64,000 bases of DNA from Rhodobacterales bacterium (GCA_008107755.1 VIRH01000137.1:186001-250000); one strand, 5' to 3'; positions 46,133 to 54,657 are shown, counted from the first letter of the stretch. The notes: generated by a model not told the origin, from the sequence alone. Program-made: numbers and translations.

Positions 46133-46713
46133 CACGCCATCTCCCCTGCCGATGCCTTGCGCGCGTCGAAATCCGCACGGTCCAGACGGACGACGACATT
46201 CGACACCCGCCGGTCGAGCGCCCGGGCAAACCGCTCGGTCAGACTGTAGGGCCGGAAGCCCATCTTGCGCAGGAGCGCACGCGAACGCGTGTTGTCCTCG
46301 AAGGCACGGGCGGCGATCGCATTTGCCTCATAGGCCTGAAACGCCCAGGCCAGCACAACTTCCACCGCCTCGGAGGCATACCCATGGCCCTGGAAGGCGC
46401 GGCCGAGCCAGTAGCCGACGGTCGGAAGATCAGGAAGCTCCGTCAGGTCGCCGGGTGCCTGGATGGCAACGGCGCCGATGAAGACCCCGCCGAGCGTGAC
46501 CACGAAGACGGCCTCGGTCTGAAACGGATCCGTGCCCACGATCTTGCCGACGAATTCCTCCGCCTCGCCTTCAACGTAAGGCCAGGACGCGCCGGTGAGC
46601 CAGCGGACGACTTCGAAATCGCGGCCGCCGAGATCGGCAATGGCCTCGGCGTCCCGCGTTTCCAGCGGGCGCAGGACCAGCCGGCGGGTCTTCAGGACGG
46701 GAAGCGTGGTCAT
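46132..46713 (-). CDS. GNAT family N-acetyltransferase (RimJ/RimL type), paralogue 2 of 4
   Basis: A 193-aa acetyltransferase. Start at 46713 (MTTLPVLKTRRLVLRPL) gives an ATGA overlap with the preceding gene; another Met 15 bp upstream is possible. Motifs: FEVVRWLTGASWPY, VGYWLGRAFQGHGYASEAV and NTRSRALLRKMGF. The central FEV-x4-L-x-x-x-P(Y) pattern is shared with its neighbours. Confidence 0.88.
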   Translation of the reverse strand: MTTLPVLKTRRLVLRPLETRDAEAIADLGGRDFEVVRWLTGASWPYVEGEAEEFVGKIVGTDPFQTEAVFVVTLGGVFIGAVAIQAPGDLTELPDLPTVGYWLGRAFQGHGYASEAVEVVLAWAFQAYEANAIAARAFEDNTRSRALLRKMGFRPYSLTERFARALDRRVSNVVVRLDRADFDARKASAGEMA

Positions 46714-47315
46714 CGGCCCTGCCCCCATTCCTTCAGCGAGCCCCAGACAGCGCGCTCCAGCGTATAGCGCTCTATCGGAACCGAACCGCCAGCCCCGATG
46801 GAACGGATCATCGCCTGATCTCGGTACTGGAAGCCCGACTTCACCAGCACCCGGCGCGAGGCGGGGTTGGTGACGCGGCAGGAGCCCTGCAGTTCGTTCG
46901 CATTGGTATGGGTGAAGGCATGATCGACGAGGGTATGGACCGCCTCTGTGGCAAGGCCCTGCCCCCAGAAGGGCTCACCGAGCCAGTAACCGACATGCAA
47001 GGGACCACCCGGTTCGACAGGCGCATATTTGCAGATGCCGATCAGCCGGCCTGTGCTTTTCATGCGGATGGCGAAGAGGGCGTAATTGTCACGAGGCTGG
47101 TTGGCACGCGCAATCAGCTGACGCCCGTCCTCGGCCACAAAGGGATGAGGCATCGCGGCAAGGTTCGCCGCAACCGTCTTGTTGTTGGCCAGATACACCA
47201 GATCGGCCAGATCGTCCGGACGCGGCTTGTCGAGCCGTACCCGAACTGCTTCCAGCGGCAACGGGGCCGCAACCAGACTGCTCTCGTCTAATAATCCATC
47301 ACTTTCAACAACCAT
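46710..47315 (-). CDS. GNAT family N-acetyltransferase (RimJ/RimL type), paralogue 1 of 4
   Basis: A 201-aa acetyltransferase, first of the four and about 20 residues longer at its N-terminus (MVVESDGLLDESSLVAA). Motifs: LHVGYWLGEPFWGQGLATEA and NPASRRVLVKSGF. It begins 141 bp after rpmA, beyond a hairpin, and is the most diverged of the set. The upstream AGGAAAAG is a good ribosome site. Confidence 0.87.
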   Translation of the reverse strand: MVVESDGLLDESSLVAAPLPLEAVRVRLDKPRPDDLADLVYLANNKTVAANLAAMPHPFVAEDGRQLIARANQPRDNYALFAIRMKSTGRLIGICKYAPVEPGGPLHVGYWLGEPFWGQGLATEAVHTLVDHAFTHTNANELQGSCRVTNPASRRVLVKSGFQYRDQAMIRSIGAGGSVPIERYTLERAVWGSLKEWGQGR

Positions 47316-47338
47316 CTTTTCCTCCAGTCAGAACAAAT

Positions 47339-47370
47339 CAAGGGAGAGATGGCGCCCCATCTCCCCCTTG
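47339..47370 (-). terminator. Hairpin after rpmA
   Basis: 14-bp stem (one mismatch) CAAGGGAGAGATGG / CCATCTCCCCCTTG with a 4-nt loop CGCC, about 87 bp after the rpmA stop. On the minus strand it is followed by ATTTGTTCTG, a weak T-run, so partial termination before the GNAT genes is likely. Confidence 0.65.
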
Positions 47371-47456
47371 GATCTTCGACTGGTCTTTGGTTGCTGACCT
47401 GTCTCAAATTGCCGGGGTCTTACGGGACGCCGGCGTTTTGAAACTTCACGTCGGCT

Positions 47457-47726
47457 TTACTCCGCTGCTTCCGCTACCGGGAGCACGTTAATGTAGGTTC
47501 GCTTGTTGGCTTTCGCCTGGAACTCTACCTTGCCTTCCACGGTTGCGAAGATGGTATGGTCCTTGCCCATACCAACGCCGGTGCCCGGATGCCAGGTAGT
47601 GCCGCGCTGACGCGCGATGATGTTGCCGGGAATCACAGCTTCCCCGCCATACTTCTTGATGCCGAGACGGCGGCCAGCTGAGTCGCGACCGTTGCGGGAC
47701 GAGCCGCCTGCCTTTTTATGTGCCAT
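47457..47726 (-). CDS. rpmA: 50S ribosomal protein L27
   Basis: An 89-aa basic ribosomal protein near the peptidyl-transferase centre. The start MAHKKAGGSSRNGRDSAGRR and the KYGGEAVIPGNIIARQRGT segment are diagnostic. It follows rplU by 54 bp in the conserved rplU-rpmA pair. Confidence 0.97.
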   Translation of the reverse strand: MAHKKAGGSSRNGRDSAGRRLGIKKYGGEAVIPGNIIARQRGTTWHPGTGVGMGKDHTIFATVEGKVEFQAKANKRTYINVLPVAEAAE

Positions 47727-47780
47727 CGTTAGAACTCCTCGTTCTTCGAATACTTTTCAAACAGTCGTTGGAGCGGCGGC

Positions 47781-48383
47781 TTATTTGCCAGCCAGTTCCT
47801 TTGCCTGCTCAACCCAATTTCCGCGCTCGAACTTGCCCTTCAGGCCAGTCTCTTCTTCAACGCGAGCGACATCGTCAGCGGACATGGCTGCGATCTGAGC
47901 GAAGGTGGTGATACCCGCCTCGTTCAGCTTCTTCACAGCTGCCGGGCCGGCGCCGTCCAGTTTCTTCAGGTCGTCGCCCTCAGCTGCAGCAGCAGCCGGT
48001 GCGGCTTCAGCGGTTTCGTCGGCCTTCGGCGCAGCCTTCTTCGGCGCTGCCTTCTTGGCCGGCTTTGCACCACCGGTCAGGATGTCGGTCACCTTGACGA
48101 GGGTGAACGCCTGACGATGGCCGTTGCGGCGGCGGGAATTCTGACGCCGGCGCTTCTTGAAAATGATCACCTTGCGGCTACGGCCCTGATCGACCACTTC
48201 CGCAACAACGCTGGCGCCTTCCACAAGCGGAGCGCCAATCGTGGTGTCCGTGCCGTTGCCAACCATGAGCACTTCGTCAAACGTGACGGAGCTGCCGGCT
48301 TCGGCGTCCAGTTTTTCGACCCGGAGGAGGTCGTCTGCGGCAACAGTGTACTGCTTGCCGCCGGTCTTGATCACTGCGAACAT
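47781..48383 (-). CDS. rplU: 50S ribosomal protein L21 with C-terminal helix-hairpin-helix extension
   Basis: A 200-aa protein, about twice the usual L21 length. Residues 1-102 are canonical L21 (MFAVIKTGGKQYTVAADD, KVIIFKKRRRQNSRRRNGHR). Then an Ala/Lys/Pro-rich linker (about 110-145) leads to a domain of about 50 residues (LKKLDGAGPAAVKKLNEAG and ITTFAQIAAMSADDVARVEE) with the helix-hairpin-helix pattern also found appended to other proteins in Rhizobiales. The extension is known in the order and its role is unknown; DNA or RNA contact is plausible. Start at 48383, about 210 nt after a strong promoter. Confidence 0.94.
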   Translation of the reverse strand: MFAVIKTGGKQYTVAADDLLRVEKLDAEAGSSVTFDEVLMVGNGTDTTIGAPLVEGASVVAEVVDQGRSRKVIIFKKRRRQNSRRRNGHRQAFTLVKVTDILTGGAKPAKKAAPKKAAPKADETAEAAPAAAAAEGDDLKKLDGAGPAAVKKLNEAGITTFAQIAAMSADDVARVEEETGLKGKFERGNWVEQAKELAGK

Positions 48384-48594
48384 GTCGCGCACGTCCTTCT
48401 TTTCGTTTTTGAACTTACCGGTCCGGCACAAAACCGACCAACCGGTAGCTTTTCAGTCGAACCGAGGCGCCTGTCTGTCCGGATTTTCGTCCGGCCGACT
48501 GGTCTTTGAGAACGGGAAGCGTGAAGCTGATTTTGCCCGTCAGGCCCTGATCGACAAAGGGAACCCGAAAAAGCGCACCTTTTCGAGCCCGCGC

Positions 48595-48622
48595 AATATA
48601 GTCGGACAGCCTCCGATGTCAA
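48595..48622 (-). promoter_or_regulatory. Promoter of the rplU operon
   Basis: TTGACA (48622-48617), 16-bp spacer, TATATT (48600-48595) on the minus strand: the best sigma-70-type match seen in the window. Transcription would start near 48588, giving a leader of about 205 nt before rplU. Confidence 0.75.
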
Positions 48623-48927
48623 ACGGAAATATGCCGAAAGAAGACACCGGCCTCCGACGGCAATTCGATACATCGGAAACCACTTGCCGGCAACGGGCCT
48701 TGACCCCCGTTCGAACCTGCCGTCGCTTCTACAGTCACACCCGCCTCGATGGTCAGGATGTCGCCTGCGATTGCCACCGAGGTTAGCCATCCCTCCCCGG
48801 TCGTCCACGACCTGATCGGGGATCCATTCCCCCTCTCCACGTGGAGCCCACCCCGGCACAAGCCTTCCATCGATCGGCACTACTTCGCCCATGACGCTGG
48901 AATCACTCTGGAAACGATTGGACCCCC

Positions 48928-48944
48928 GATCAAGTCGGGGATGA
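48928..48944. repeat. Palindromic GATCAAGTCGGGG-type repeat
   Basis: CCCCGATCAAGTCGGGG: 6-bp arms CCCCGA / TCGGGG around a 5-nt loop, embedded in GGACCCCCGATCAAGTCG. Elements of this kind are scattered between genes in many alphaproteobacteria. A partial relative lies near 48815. Confidence 0.6.
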
Positions 48945-49114
48945 CGCCGGGTGTGAACTCGGCAGCGTCACCCCGGACGGGCCGATTAGATCAGGCGGTT
49001 CACATGCCTCGGAAACGGCGCCAAAAGCCCATCGCTCGCCGCAGCGCGGCAACGCGCCTCCGACGCACTTCCGGACCGTCCGAACATTCCGGTGAAAAGA
49101 ATGAAATTCTGCTC

Positions 49115-49143
49115 TTGCAGCATCACCAGAGCTTGTCTATGTT
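49115..49143 (+). promoter_or_regulatory. Promoter of tRNA-Ser
   Basis: TTGCAG at 49115-49120, 17-bp spacer, TATGTT at 49138-49143, about 38 bp before the mature tRNA 5' end. Confidence 0.5.
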
Positions 49144-49180
49144 CCGCGCCACTTGAGACCCGTTTATCTCAATGTGCCGC

Positions 49181-49270
49181 GGAGAGGTGCCGGAGTGGTC
49201 GAACGGGGCGGTCTCGAAAACCGTTGAGCGCGCAAGCGTTCCGAGGGTTCGAATCCCTCTCTCTCCGCCA
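49181..49270 (+). tRNA. tRNA-Ser (anticodon CGA)
   Basis: 90-nt class II tRNA with encoded CCA. Acceptor GGAGAGG pairs with CCTCTCC before the G discriminator. The anticodon loop CTCGAAA between GCGGT and ACCGT gives CGA, reading UCG. The long variable arm (GAGCGCGCAAGCGTTC) and GGTTCGAATCC T-arm are clear. Confidence 0.96.
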
Positions 49271-49368
49271 TTTTATTCCTGCGCTACCCCCGTCGGCTAT
49301 TTGAGCGCATGGATCAGGGGTCGGTCTACTCCTGCCCCTCTGCTGTTTCCGTCACTTCTGCTGCCTCC

Positions 49369-50337
49369 CTACATCAAAAGCCTCGCATGGCCGGTGGTTC
49401 TGCCGCTTTCCAGATCGCTTTGCGCTCTTGCAGCATCGGTGAGGGCATACTCCTGACCTGCATCCTGAATGATGCCCTGGCGGATCGCCTCGATGACCGA
49501 TTGCGCCGCGATGCGGTAGGTTTCCGGCTCTGCGGCGTAGGCCATGACGCTTGGGCGAGCGAGGGACAGCGAGCGGATCGGGCCGAGGTCTTCGACGGAT
49601 ATTGCGGGAATGGGGCCTGCCGCCTGGCCGATGGAGGCGACGACGGCGAACTTTCCGGCGCAGCCGAGCGACTTGGCGAGCATGTCGCCGCCGATGCCAT
49701 CGATCACGAAATCGCAGCCCTTGCCGTCGGTCAGCTTGCCGATTTCGGCAACGATATCCGCGTCGCGGCCAATGATCACATGATCCGCTCCGTTCGCACG
49801 GGCGATTTCGGCCTTGTGCTCCGAGCTGGCCGTTCCGATGACCGTGCACCCAAGCGCCTTTGCCCAGCGGACGAGGATCGTTCCCAGTCCCCCCGCCGCC
49901 GCGTGGACAAGCACAACGGTGCCTTCGCCTGCCTGGCAAGTCCGGGTCAGAAGCATGTGGGCCGTGAGCCCGCGCAGGAAGGCGCCGGCAGCAACTCCCG
50001 TTTCGATGTCGTCCGGCAGTTTGACGGCCCGCCAGTCCGGCAGGAGCCGCGTTGACGCGTAACCGCCGGGGATGCCGGCATAGGCGATCCGGTCGCCGGC
50101 ACGAAGGCCGGTTACCCCCTCGCCGACTGCCTCGATGACACCGGCGCCTTCCACGCCCAGAACTGCAGGCAGCGGAAGCTTGTAGAGGCCGGTCCGCTGG
50201 TAGATGTCGATATAGTTGACGCCCGCCGCGTGCTGGCGGATGCGGACTTCCTGTGCGCCGGGCTCCTGGAGAACGCATTCCACAATCCGGAGCTGCTCGA
50301 CACCACCCGTTCCAATCAGTTCGATCTTTCTGTCCAT
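49369..50337 (-). CDS. Zinc-independent quinone oxidoreductase (QOR family)
   Basis: A 322-aa NADPH:quinone reductase of the medium-chain dehydrogenase family. Start at 50337 (MDRKIELIGTGGVEQ) after AAGGAG at nine bases. GroES-like N-domain with AGVNYIDIYQRTGLYK, lacking the catalytic zinc cysteine as QORs do, and a Rossmann domain with VLVHAAAGGLGTILVRWAK. A divergent LysR gene lies 93 bp away and probably controls it. Substrate range cannot be told. Confidence 0.9.
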   Translation of the reverse strand: MDRKIELIGTGGVEQLRIVECVLQEPGAQEVRIRQHAAGVNYIDIYQRTGLYKLPLPAVLGVEGAGVIEAVGEGVTGLRAGDRIAYAGIPGGYASTRLLPDWRAVKLPDDIETGVAAGAFLRGLTAHMLLTRTCQAGEGTVVLVHAAAGGLGTILVRWAKALGCTVIGTASSEHKAEIARANGADHVIIGRDADIVAEIGKLTDGKGCDFVIDGIGGDMLAKSLGCAGKFAVVASIGQAAGPIPAISVEDLGPIRSLSLARPSVMAYAAEPETYRIAAQSVIEAIRQGIIQDAGQEYALTDAARAQSDLESGRTTGHARLLM

Positions 50338-50430
50338 GCGTTTCATCTCCTTGCTGTCCCAAGAGATCGCATCTGGAAACCGGATAGAAAATTCCCTACA
50401 CTTCACCCTCTAATGTGAGAAAATGAACCG

Positions 50431-51297
50431 ATGAACTGGGACGACCTTCGCCACTTCAGCGCCCTCGCCTCTGCCGGATCCCTGTCGGGTGCCGCCCGCA
50501 TGCTGGGCGTGGAGCATGCGACCGTCGCCCGCCGCATTTCCTCGCTTGAGAATCATCTCGGCGTTCAGCTTGTCGACCGGCGCGGGCGGCGCTGGAGCCT
50601 GACCGGCGAGGGCGAACGGATTGCCGCCATTGCGGAGAGGATGGAAACGGAGGCTCAGGCGGTTCGGCGGGCCGCTGACGGCGCGCGCTCGGAGCTGTCG
50701 GGCACCGTCACGATCAGCGCCCCGCCTGCCCTTGCGCTCGCGTTTCTCACGCAGCCTCTGGTCGCCCTGCAGGCACGCCATCAGGCTCTCACGATCCGGA
50801 TGCTAAGCGAGGCCCGAACCGCTTCGCTTGACAGAAGCGAGGCCGACATTGCCGTTCGTCTCAGCCGGCCCGAAGATGGCGACCTGATGATCACAAGGTT
50901 GGGGCGCCTCGCCTTTCGGCTCTATGCCAACCCGGACTATCTTGCGCTGACCAAAGAGGCCGCGTGGCGTTTCATCGGCTATGAAGGAGCGTCTCCACGC
51001 GCGCCGCAACAGACTGCGGCAGAACGCTTTGCCGGGTCGCGGCCCTTCACATTCTTCGCCAGCAGTCTGGAAATCCAGCAGGCCGCAGCGCGTGCCGGCG
51101 GCGGTGTCGCGGCCCTTCCGGACTTCATGGCGCGATCCGATCCGGGGCTGGTTGCCGCAGTGCCCGAGGAACTGATGTCCCGGGACATCTGGTTCGTCGT
51201 CCACAATGACCTGAGACGCTCCGCCCCCGTTCGGGCGATCCTGGAGAAGCTCCGCGAAGCGTTTGCCTCTCACCCGCGCAGCCCGGACCGCGACTGA
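50431..51297 (+). CDS. LysR-family transcriptional regulator
   Basis: A 288-aa regulator with the N-terminal winged helix (1-60; MNWDDLRHFSALASAGS, LGVEHATVARRISSLE) and a type 2 periplasmic-binding-like effector domain (about 90-285; GTVTISAPPALALAFLTQPL). The gene is divergent from the quinone oxidoreductase, the classic LysR-target arrangement, and converges on the next LysR gene with a 42-bp gap. It belongs to the subgroup with short, single-target regulators near oxidoreductases; the ligand is unknown. Confidence 0.9.
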   Translation: MNWDDLRHFSALASAGSLSGAARMLGVEHATVARRISSLENHLGVQLVDRRGRRWSLTGEGERIAAIAERMETEAQAVRRAADGARSELSGTVTISAPPALALAFLTQPLVALQARHQALTIRMLSEARTASLDRSEADIAVRLSRPEDGDLMITRLGRLAFRLYANPDYLALTKEAAWRFIGYEGASPRAPQQTAAERFAGSRPFTFFASSLEIQQAAARAGGGVAALPDFMARSDPGLVAAVPEELMSRDIWFVVHNDLRRSAPVRAILEKLREAFASHPRSPDRD

Positions 51298-51339
51298 AGC
51301 GGCTGCGTCCTCCGGTTCGGCTACCCTTGTCTGCCACCT

Positions 51340-52245
51340 TTACATGACGTGCTTCGAGCACTGGTGCAGGCGTTCGATGAGCCAGCGGCCAGCGGGTCCA
51401 GGCGGGGACGAGGCCCGGTAGACGGCCGACATGGGCAGTTCATGCCCCCCGCCATGGATGCTTTCGACCGGCAGTTCAACGAGACGGCCGGCTTTCAAAT
51501 CGGCCTCGATCACGTGCCGGGGCATGCCTCCCCAGCCGAGACCGCTGAGCAGGAAGGCCTGCTTGGCAAAAAGGTCCGCCAGCCGCCAGGTGGACGGCGA
51601 CAGAACGCCGAACTCGCGCCCTTTGGTCAGGCTGGACCGATCAGTGAGAACGAGCTGAATGTGGCGGGCGAGTTCGTCCTTCGGGATATGGCCCTTCCAG
51701 CTCGCCAGCGGATGATCGGCGGCAGCGACCATCACGAAACTGACACTCGCGAGCCGTTCGGCCACCGTCTCCTCCGGCAGGAGAGGCAACGAACCGATGA
51801 TGCCGAAGCTCGCGCGGCCGTCGAGGATGGGCTCGACCGCCGCACCGAGCGCCTCGACATGGATGCGCAGCGGCGTTGACGGGAACTTGCGGCGAAAGTC
51901 CTTCGCAGCGGCCGCCAGTCCTTCCAGCGGGAAGAAGACATCAATCACGATGGCAAGCTCCGCCTCGATGCCGGAGGCCATGCCCTTGGCCCGCGCTTTC
52001 ATGACATCGACGCCCGCCAGAACCTGTTTTGCATCCGCGAGAAGCACCGTGCCCGCGCGCGTCAGCTTCGGGTAGCGGCCCCCTCGGTCGAAGAGCTTGA
52101 CTTCCAGTCGGCATTCAAGCGTGCCGATCGCCTCGCTGACGGCAGACTGGGTGCGTCGCAATCGGCGCGCGGCCGCGGAAAAGCTACCTTCGTCAACGGC
52201 GGCAACGAAGACCCGGAGCTGGTCGAGCGATACGTTTTCGAGCAT
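51340..52245 (-). CDS. LysR-family transcriptional regulator
   Basis: A 301-aa regulator. The winged helix reads MLENVSLDQLRVFVAAVDEG and RRLRRTQSAVSEAIGTLE; the effector domain begins near residue 90 (ELAIVIDVFFPLEGLAAAAK). It is divergent from the azoreductase gene, with a palindrome matching a LysR box in the shared 155-bp region, so control of azoR and of itself is likely. Confidence 0.9.
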   Translation of the reverse strand: MLENVSLDQLRVFVAAVDEGSFSAAARRLRRTQSAVSEAIGTLECRLEVKLFDRGGRYPKLTRAGTVLLADAKQVLAGVDVMKARAKGMASGIEAELAIVIDVFFPLEGLAAAAKDFRRKFPSTPLRIHVEALGAAVEPILDGRASFGIIGSLPLLPEETVAERLASVSFVMVAAADHPLASWKGHIPKDELARHIQLVLTDRSSLTKGREFGVLSPSTWRLADLFAKQAFLLSGLGWGGMPRHVIEADLKAGRLVELPVESIHGGGHELPMSAVYRASSPPGPAGRWLIERLHQCSKHVM

Positions 52246-52254
52246 ATGATCTCC

Positions 52255-52271
52255 TATCGGCTGTTCCGATA
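52255..52271. promoter_or_regulatory. LysR-type box upstream of the second LysR gene
   Basis: TATCGG at 52255-52260 and CCGATA at 52266-52271 form a 6-bp inverted repeat with a 5-bp gap, containing the T-N11-A signature of LysR sites. It lies 10 bp upstream of the LysR start, in the region shared with azoR. Confidence 0.5.
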
Positions 52272-52400
52272 CATAGTAACGGAAAATACCGACTTCTACC
52301 TCTGCTGCAATGCAACCATATTCGGGATGAACGGGCCTCGGGCCTCAACAATCTAATGCCGTCCCCGCGCCTCCCACGCGAACGGCCGGAGAGCAAGACA

Positions 52401-53015
52401 ATGACAACGATCCTTCATCTCGATTCCAGCATTCTGGGACCTTATTCCGTCAGCCGCGAGCTGAGTGCGGAAATCGTCGCACGGCAAACGGAACTGCATC
52501 CCGGCGCATCGGTTGTCCACCGCGATCTCGTCGAGGACGACGCCCGGCATCTGTCCGGCACCCACCTTGCCGCCTGGCAGGGCGATGACGCCGCCGGCAA
52601 TGCGATCGAAGGTGACCTCAAGATTGGCGACGCCTATATCAGCGAGCTGTTTGCTGCCGATATTATCGTGATCGGCGCACCGATGTACAACTTCACCGTC
52701 TCGTCGCAGCTGAAGGCCTGGATCGACCGCGTCGTTGTTGCCGGCAAGACCTTCAAGTACACCGAGAGCGGCCCTGAAAGCCTGCTGCCGGCCGGCAAGA
52801 AGGTGTTCATCGCCTCCACGCGCGGCGGCGTCTACACGGGCGACAGCCCGGCAGCTGCCCTTGAGCACCACGAGAGCTACCTGCTGAGCGTTCTGGGCTT
52901 CATCGGCCTGAGCGACGTCACCATCATCCGCGCCGAAGGTGTTGCGCTCGGCGACGAGCCGAAGGCTGCCGCCATTGCCGATGCCAAGGCCACCGTCCAC
53001 GCCCTGACGGCCTGA
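52401..53015 (+). CDS. azoR: FMN-dependent NADH-azoreductase
   Basis: A 204-aa flavodoxin-like quinone/azo reductase. Start at 52401 (MTTILHLDSSILG) after GGAGAGCAAGACA. FMN-binding loops are LDSSILGPYSVSRELS, APMYNFTVSSQLKAWIDRV and STRGGVYTG. In vivo the family mainly detoxifies quinones by two-electron reduction. It is divergent from a LysR gene and followed by a strong terminator shared with the convergent efflux operon. Confidence 0.93.
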   Translation: MTTILHLDSSILGPYSVSRELSAEIVARQTELHPGASVVHRDLVEDDARHLSGTHLAAWQGDDAAGNAIEGDLKIGDAYISELFAADIIVIGAPMYNFTVSSQLKAWIDRVVVAGKTFKYTESGPESLLPAGKKVFIASTRGGVYTGDSPAAALEHHESYLLSVLGFIGLSDVTIIRAEGVALGDEPKAAAIADAKATVHALTA

Positions 53016-53085
53016 CGGCCTGACACGACGAACGTTTTCGCCGGCGCCGGTCACGATCCGTCCGGCGCACGCAAGCGGACAAGAG

Positions 53086-53119
53086 AAAACCCGGAAGAAC
53101 CATCGTTCTTCCGGGTTTT
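53086..53119. terminator. Bidirectional rho-independent terminator
   Basis: Perfect 15-bp stem AAAACCCGGAAGAAC / GTTCTTCCGGGTTTT with loop CATC, flanked by A- and T-runs. It separates azoR from the end of the RND efflux operon. Confidence 0.93.
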
Positions 53120-53166
53120 TCGTGTTTTTATCACCGTCCCGAAGCAGTCGCCTCCGGGGACCGCAC

Positions 53167-54657
53167 TCAGAAATGCGGCGCGGTGCCCTTGTCGATCACT
53201 TCCGGCGTATCCGTGTTGACCGCACCGTTCCAGCCGCCGCCGAGCGCCTTCTGGAGAGCGATGTAATAGGTGGTCAGAAGCACCCTGCTCTGGATCTGGG
53301 AATCCTGCGCGGAATAGCTTGAGCGTTCCGCATCGAGCACGTCCAGGAAGCTGACGGCGCCGGTCTGATAGAGGGAGCGCGACAGGCCTGCGGCCTCCTC
53401 GAATTTGCGGGCCGACCGGCTCTGGCTGGCCAGACGCCGGCGCTCCTGGGTAAAGCCGACGAGGGCGTTTTCCACGTCTTCCAACGCGGTCAGAACCGAC
53501 GACTGATAGGCCAGGAAAGACTGGTCGCGCTGAGCCTGGGCGATCTCGACACCGGCGGCAAGCTTGCCCGCATTGAAAATCGGAACGGACAGGGCCGGGC
53601 CAAAACTCCAGCTGATCGAGGAATTCTTGCCGAGGTCGCCGAAATCGGTGGCAGAGGTCGCGATGGAGCCGGTCAGGCTGACGGAGGGATAGCGCGCGGC
53701 AGTTGCCTCGCCGATCCTTGCCGTTGCCTGCGCGAGCTGACGCTCGGCGAGGCGAACATCCGGGCGGGACAGCAGGATATTGGCCGGGACCCCGGTCGGG
53801 ATCGGCAACCGCGGGCTCGGAATCCGGCCGCTCTTCTGCAGGCGACCGCTGAGGGCCGTGGGCTCCTGACCGGTCAGGACGCCGAGCCTGTGAATGGAGG
53901 ATGCCAGCGCGGTCTTCAGCGTCGGTATGTTCGATTCCGTGGAGGCTGCCTGACCTTCGGCGTTCGCCAGATCCAGTCCGGACGCGGAGCCGGCCTCGAA
54001 GCGCTTGCGAATGAGATTGGCGGAATTGAGCTGCGACTTCGCCGTTTCCCGGGCCAGATTCAGGCGCTGTTGAAACCCGCGTGCCTCGACATAGTTGGTC
54101 GCAATGTCGCCGATCAGAGTCAGCATCGTTGCACGCAGCTCTTCCTCGGCAGCATCCAGTCCGTATTTCGCGGCCTCGCGCGAACGGCGGTTGGCGCCGA
54201 AGATATCCAGTTCCCAGGCCGCATCGAAGCCGCCGTTCCAAAGGGTCGAGAAGATCCCGTTGGAGGCGTTCGCGGTCGAAATGGACTTGGAGCGCGTTCC
54301 GGCCGCCGACCCGTCAAGGCTCGGGAACAGGGACGCGGTCGCCTGTTTGTAGCTGGCACGGGCTTCGCGCACCTGCGCCTTTGCCGTGCGCACATCCAGA
54401 TTCCGGTGAATGGCAAGATCGATCAGACGATCGAGTTCCGTGTCACCCAGACGTGTCCACCACTGGGCGAGCTGCGGAACGGAAGGCGGCGTTTTGGCCG
54501 TCGTGTTCTTCCAGCTCCCCGGCACGTTGACGTCCGGGCGCTGATAGTCCGGCCCAACAGCACAGCCGGCAAGCATGGTTGCCGCGAGCAGGCCCGCCGC
54601 CATCTTCTTGAACGCTCGATTGCGGCCGACCGGGTTTCCAGCTTTGAGGAAAGTCAT
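53167..54657 (-). CDS. RND efflux outer-membrane lipoprotein (NodT family)
   Basis: A 496-aa TolC-like channel. Start at 54657 (MTFLKAGNPVGRNRA) after GAGAG, 11 bp past the pump stop; an ATG at 54678 is possible. A lipoprotein signal ends in the lipobox LAGC (about residue 32), followed by AVGPDYQRPDVNVP, the standard NodT N-terminus. Two OEP repeats follow, with LFPSLDGSAAG / RYPSVSLTGSIA and the conserved RPDVRLAERQLA segment. It completes the tripartite pump across the outer membrane. Confidence 0.94.
   Translation of the reverse strand: MTFLKAGNPVGRNRAFKKMAAGLLAATMLAGCAVGPDYQRPDVNVPGSWKNTTAKTPPSVPQLAQWWTRLGDTELDRLIDLAIHRNLDVRTAKAQVREARASYKQATASLFPSLDGSAAGTRSKSISTANASNGIFSTLWNGGFDAAWELDIFGANRRSREAAKYGLDAAEEELRATMLTLIGDIATNYVEARGFQQRLNLARETAKSQLNSANLIRKRFEAGSASGLDLANAEGQAASTESNIPTLKTALASSIHRLGVLTGQEPTALSGRLQKSGRIPSPRLPIPTGVPANILLSRPDVRLAERQLAQATARIGEATAARYPSVSLTGSIATSATDFGDLGKNSSISWSFGPALSVPIFNAGKLAAGVEIAQAQRDQSFLAYQSSVLTALEDVENALVGFTQERRRLASQSRSARKFEEAAGLSRSLYQTGAVSFLDVLDAERSSYSAQDSQIQSRVLLTTYYIALQKALGGGWNGAVNTDTPEVIDKGTAPHF

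Larger units (their letters stand above)
48384..49180. other. Intergenic region between rplU and tRNA-Ser
   Basis: These 797 bp contain no credible gene. The left part carries the rplU leader and promoter. The middle and right parts carry repeat-like sequence: CCCCGATCAAGTCGGGG at 48928-48944 and a related GATCGGGGATCC near 48815-48826. The far right holds the tRNA-Ser promoter. Confidence 0.65.
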
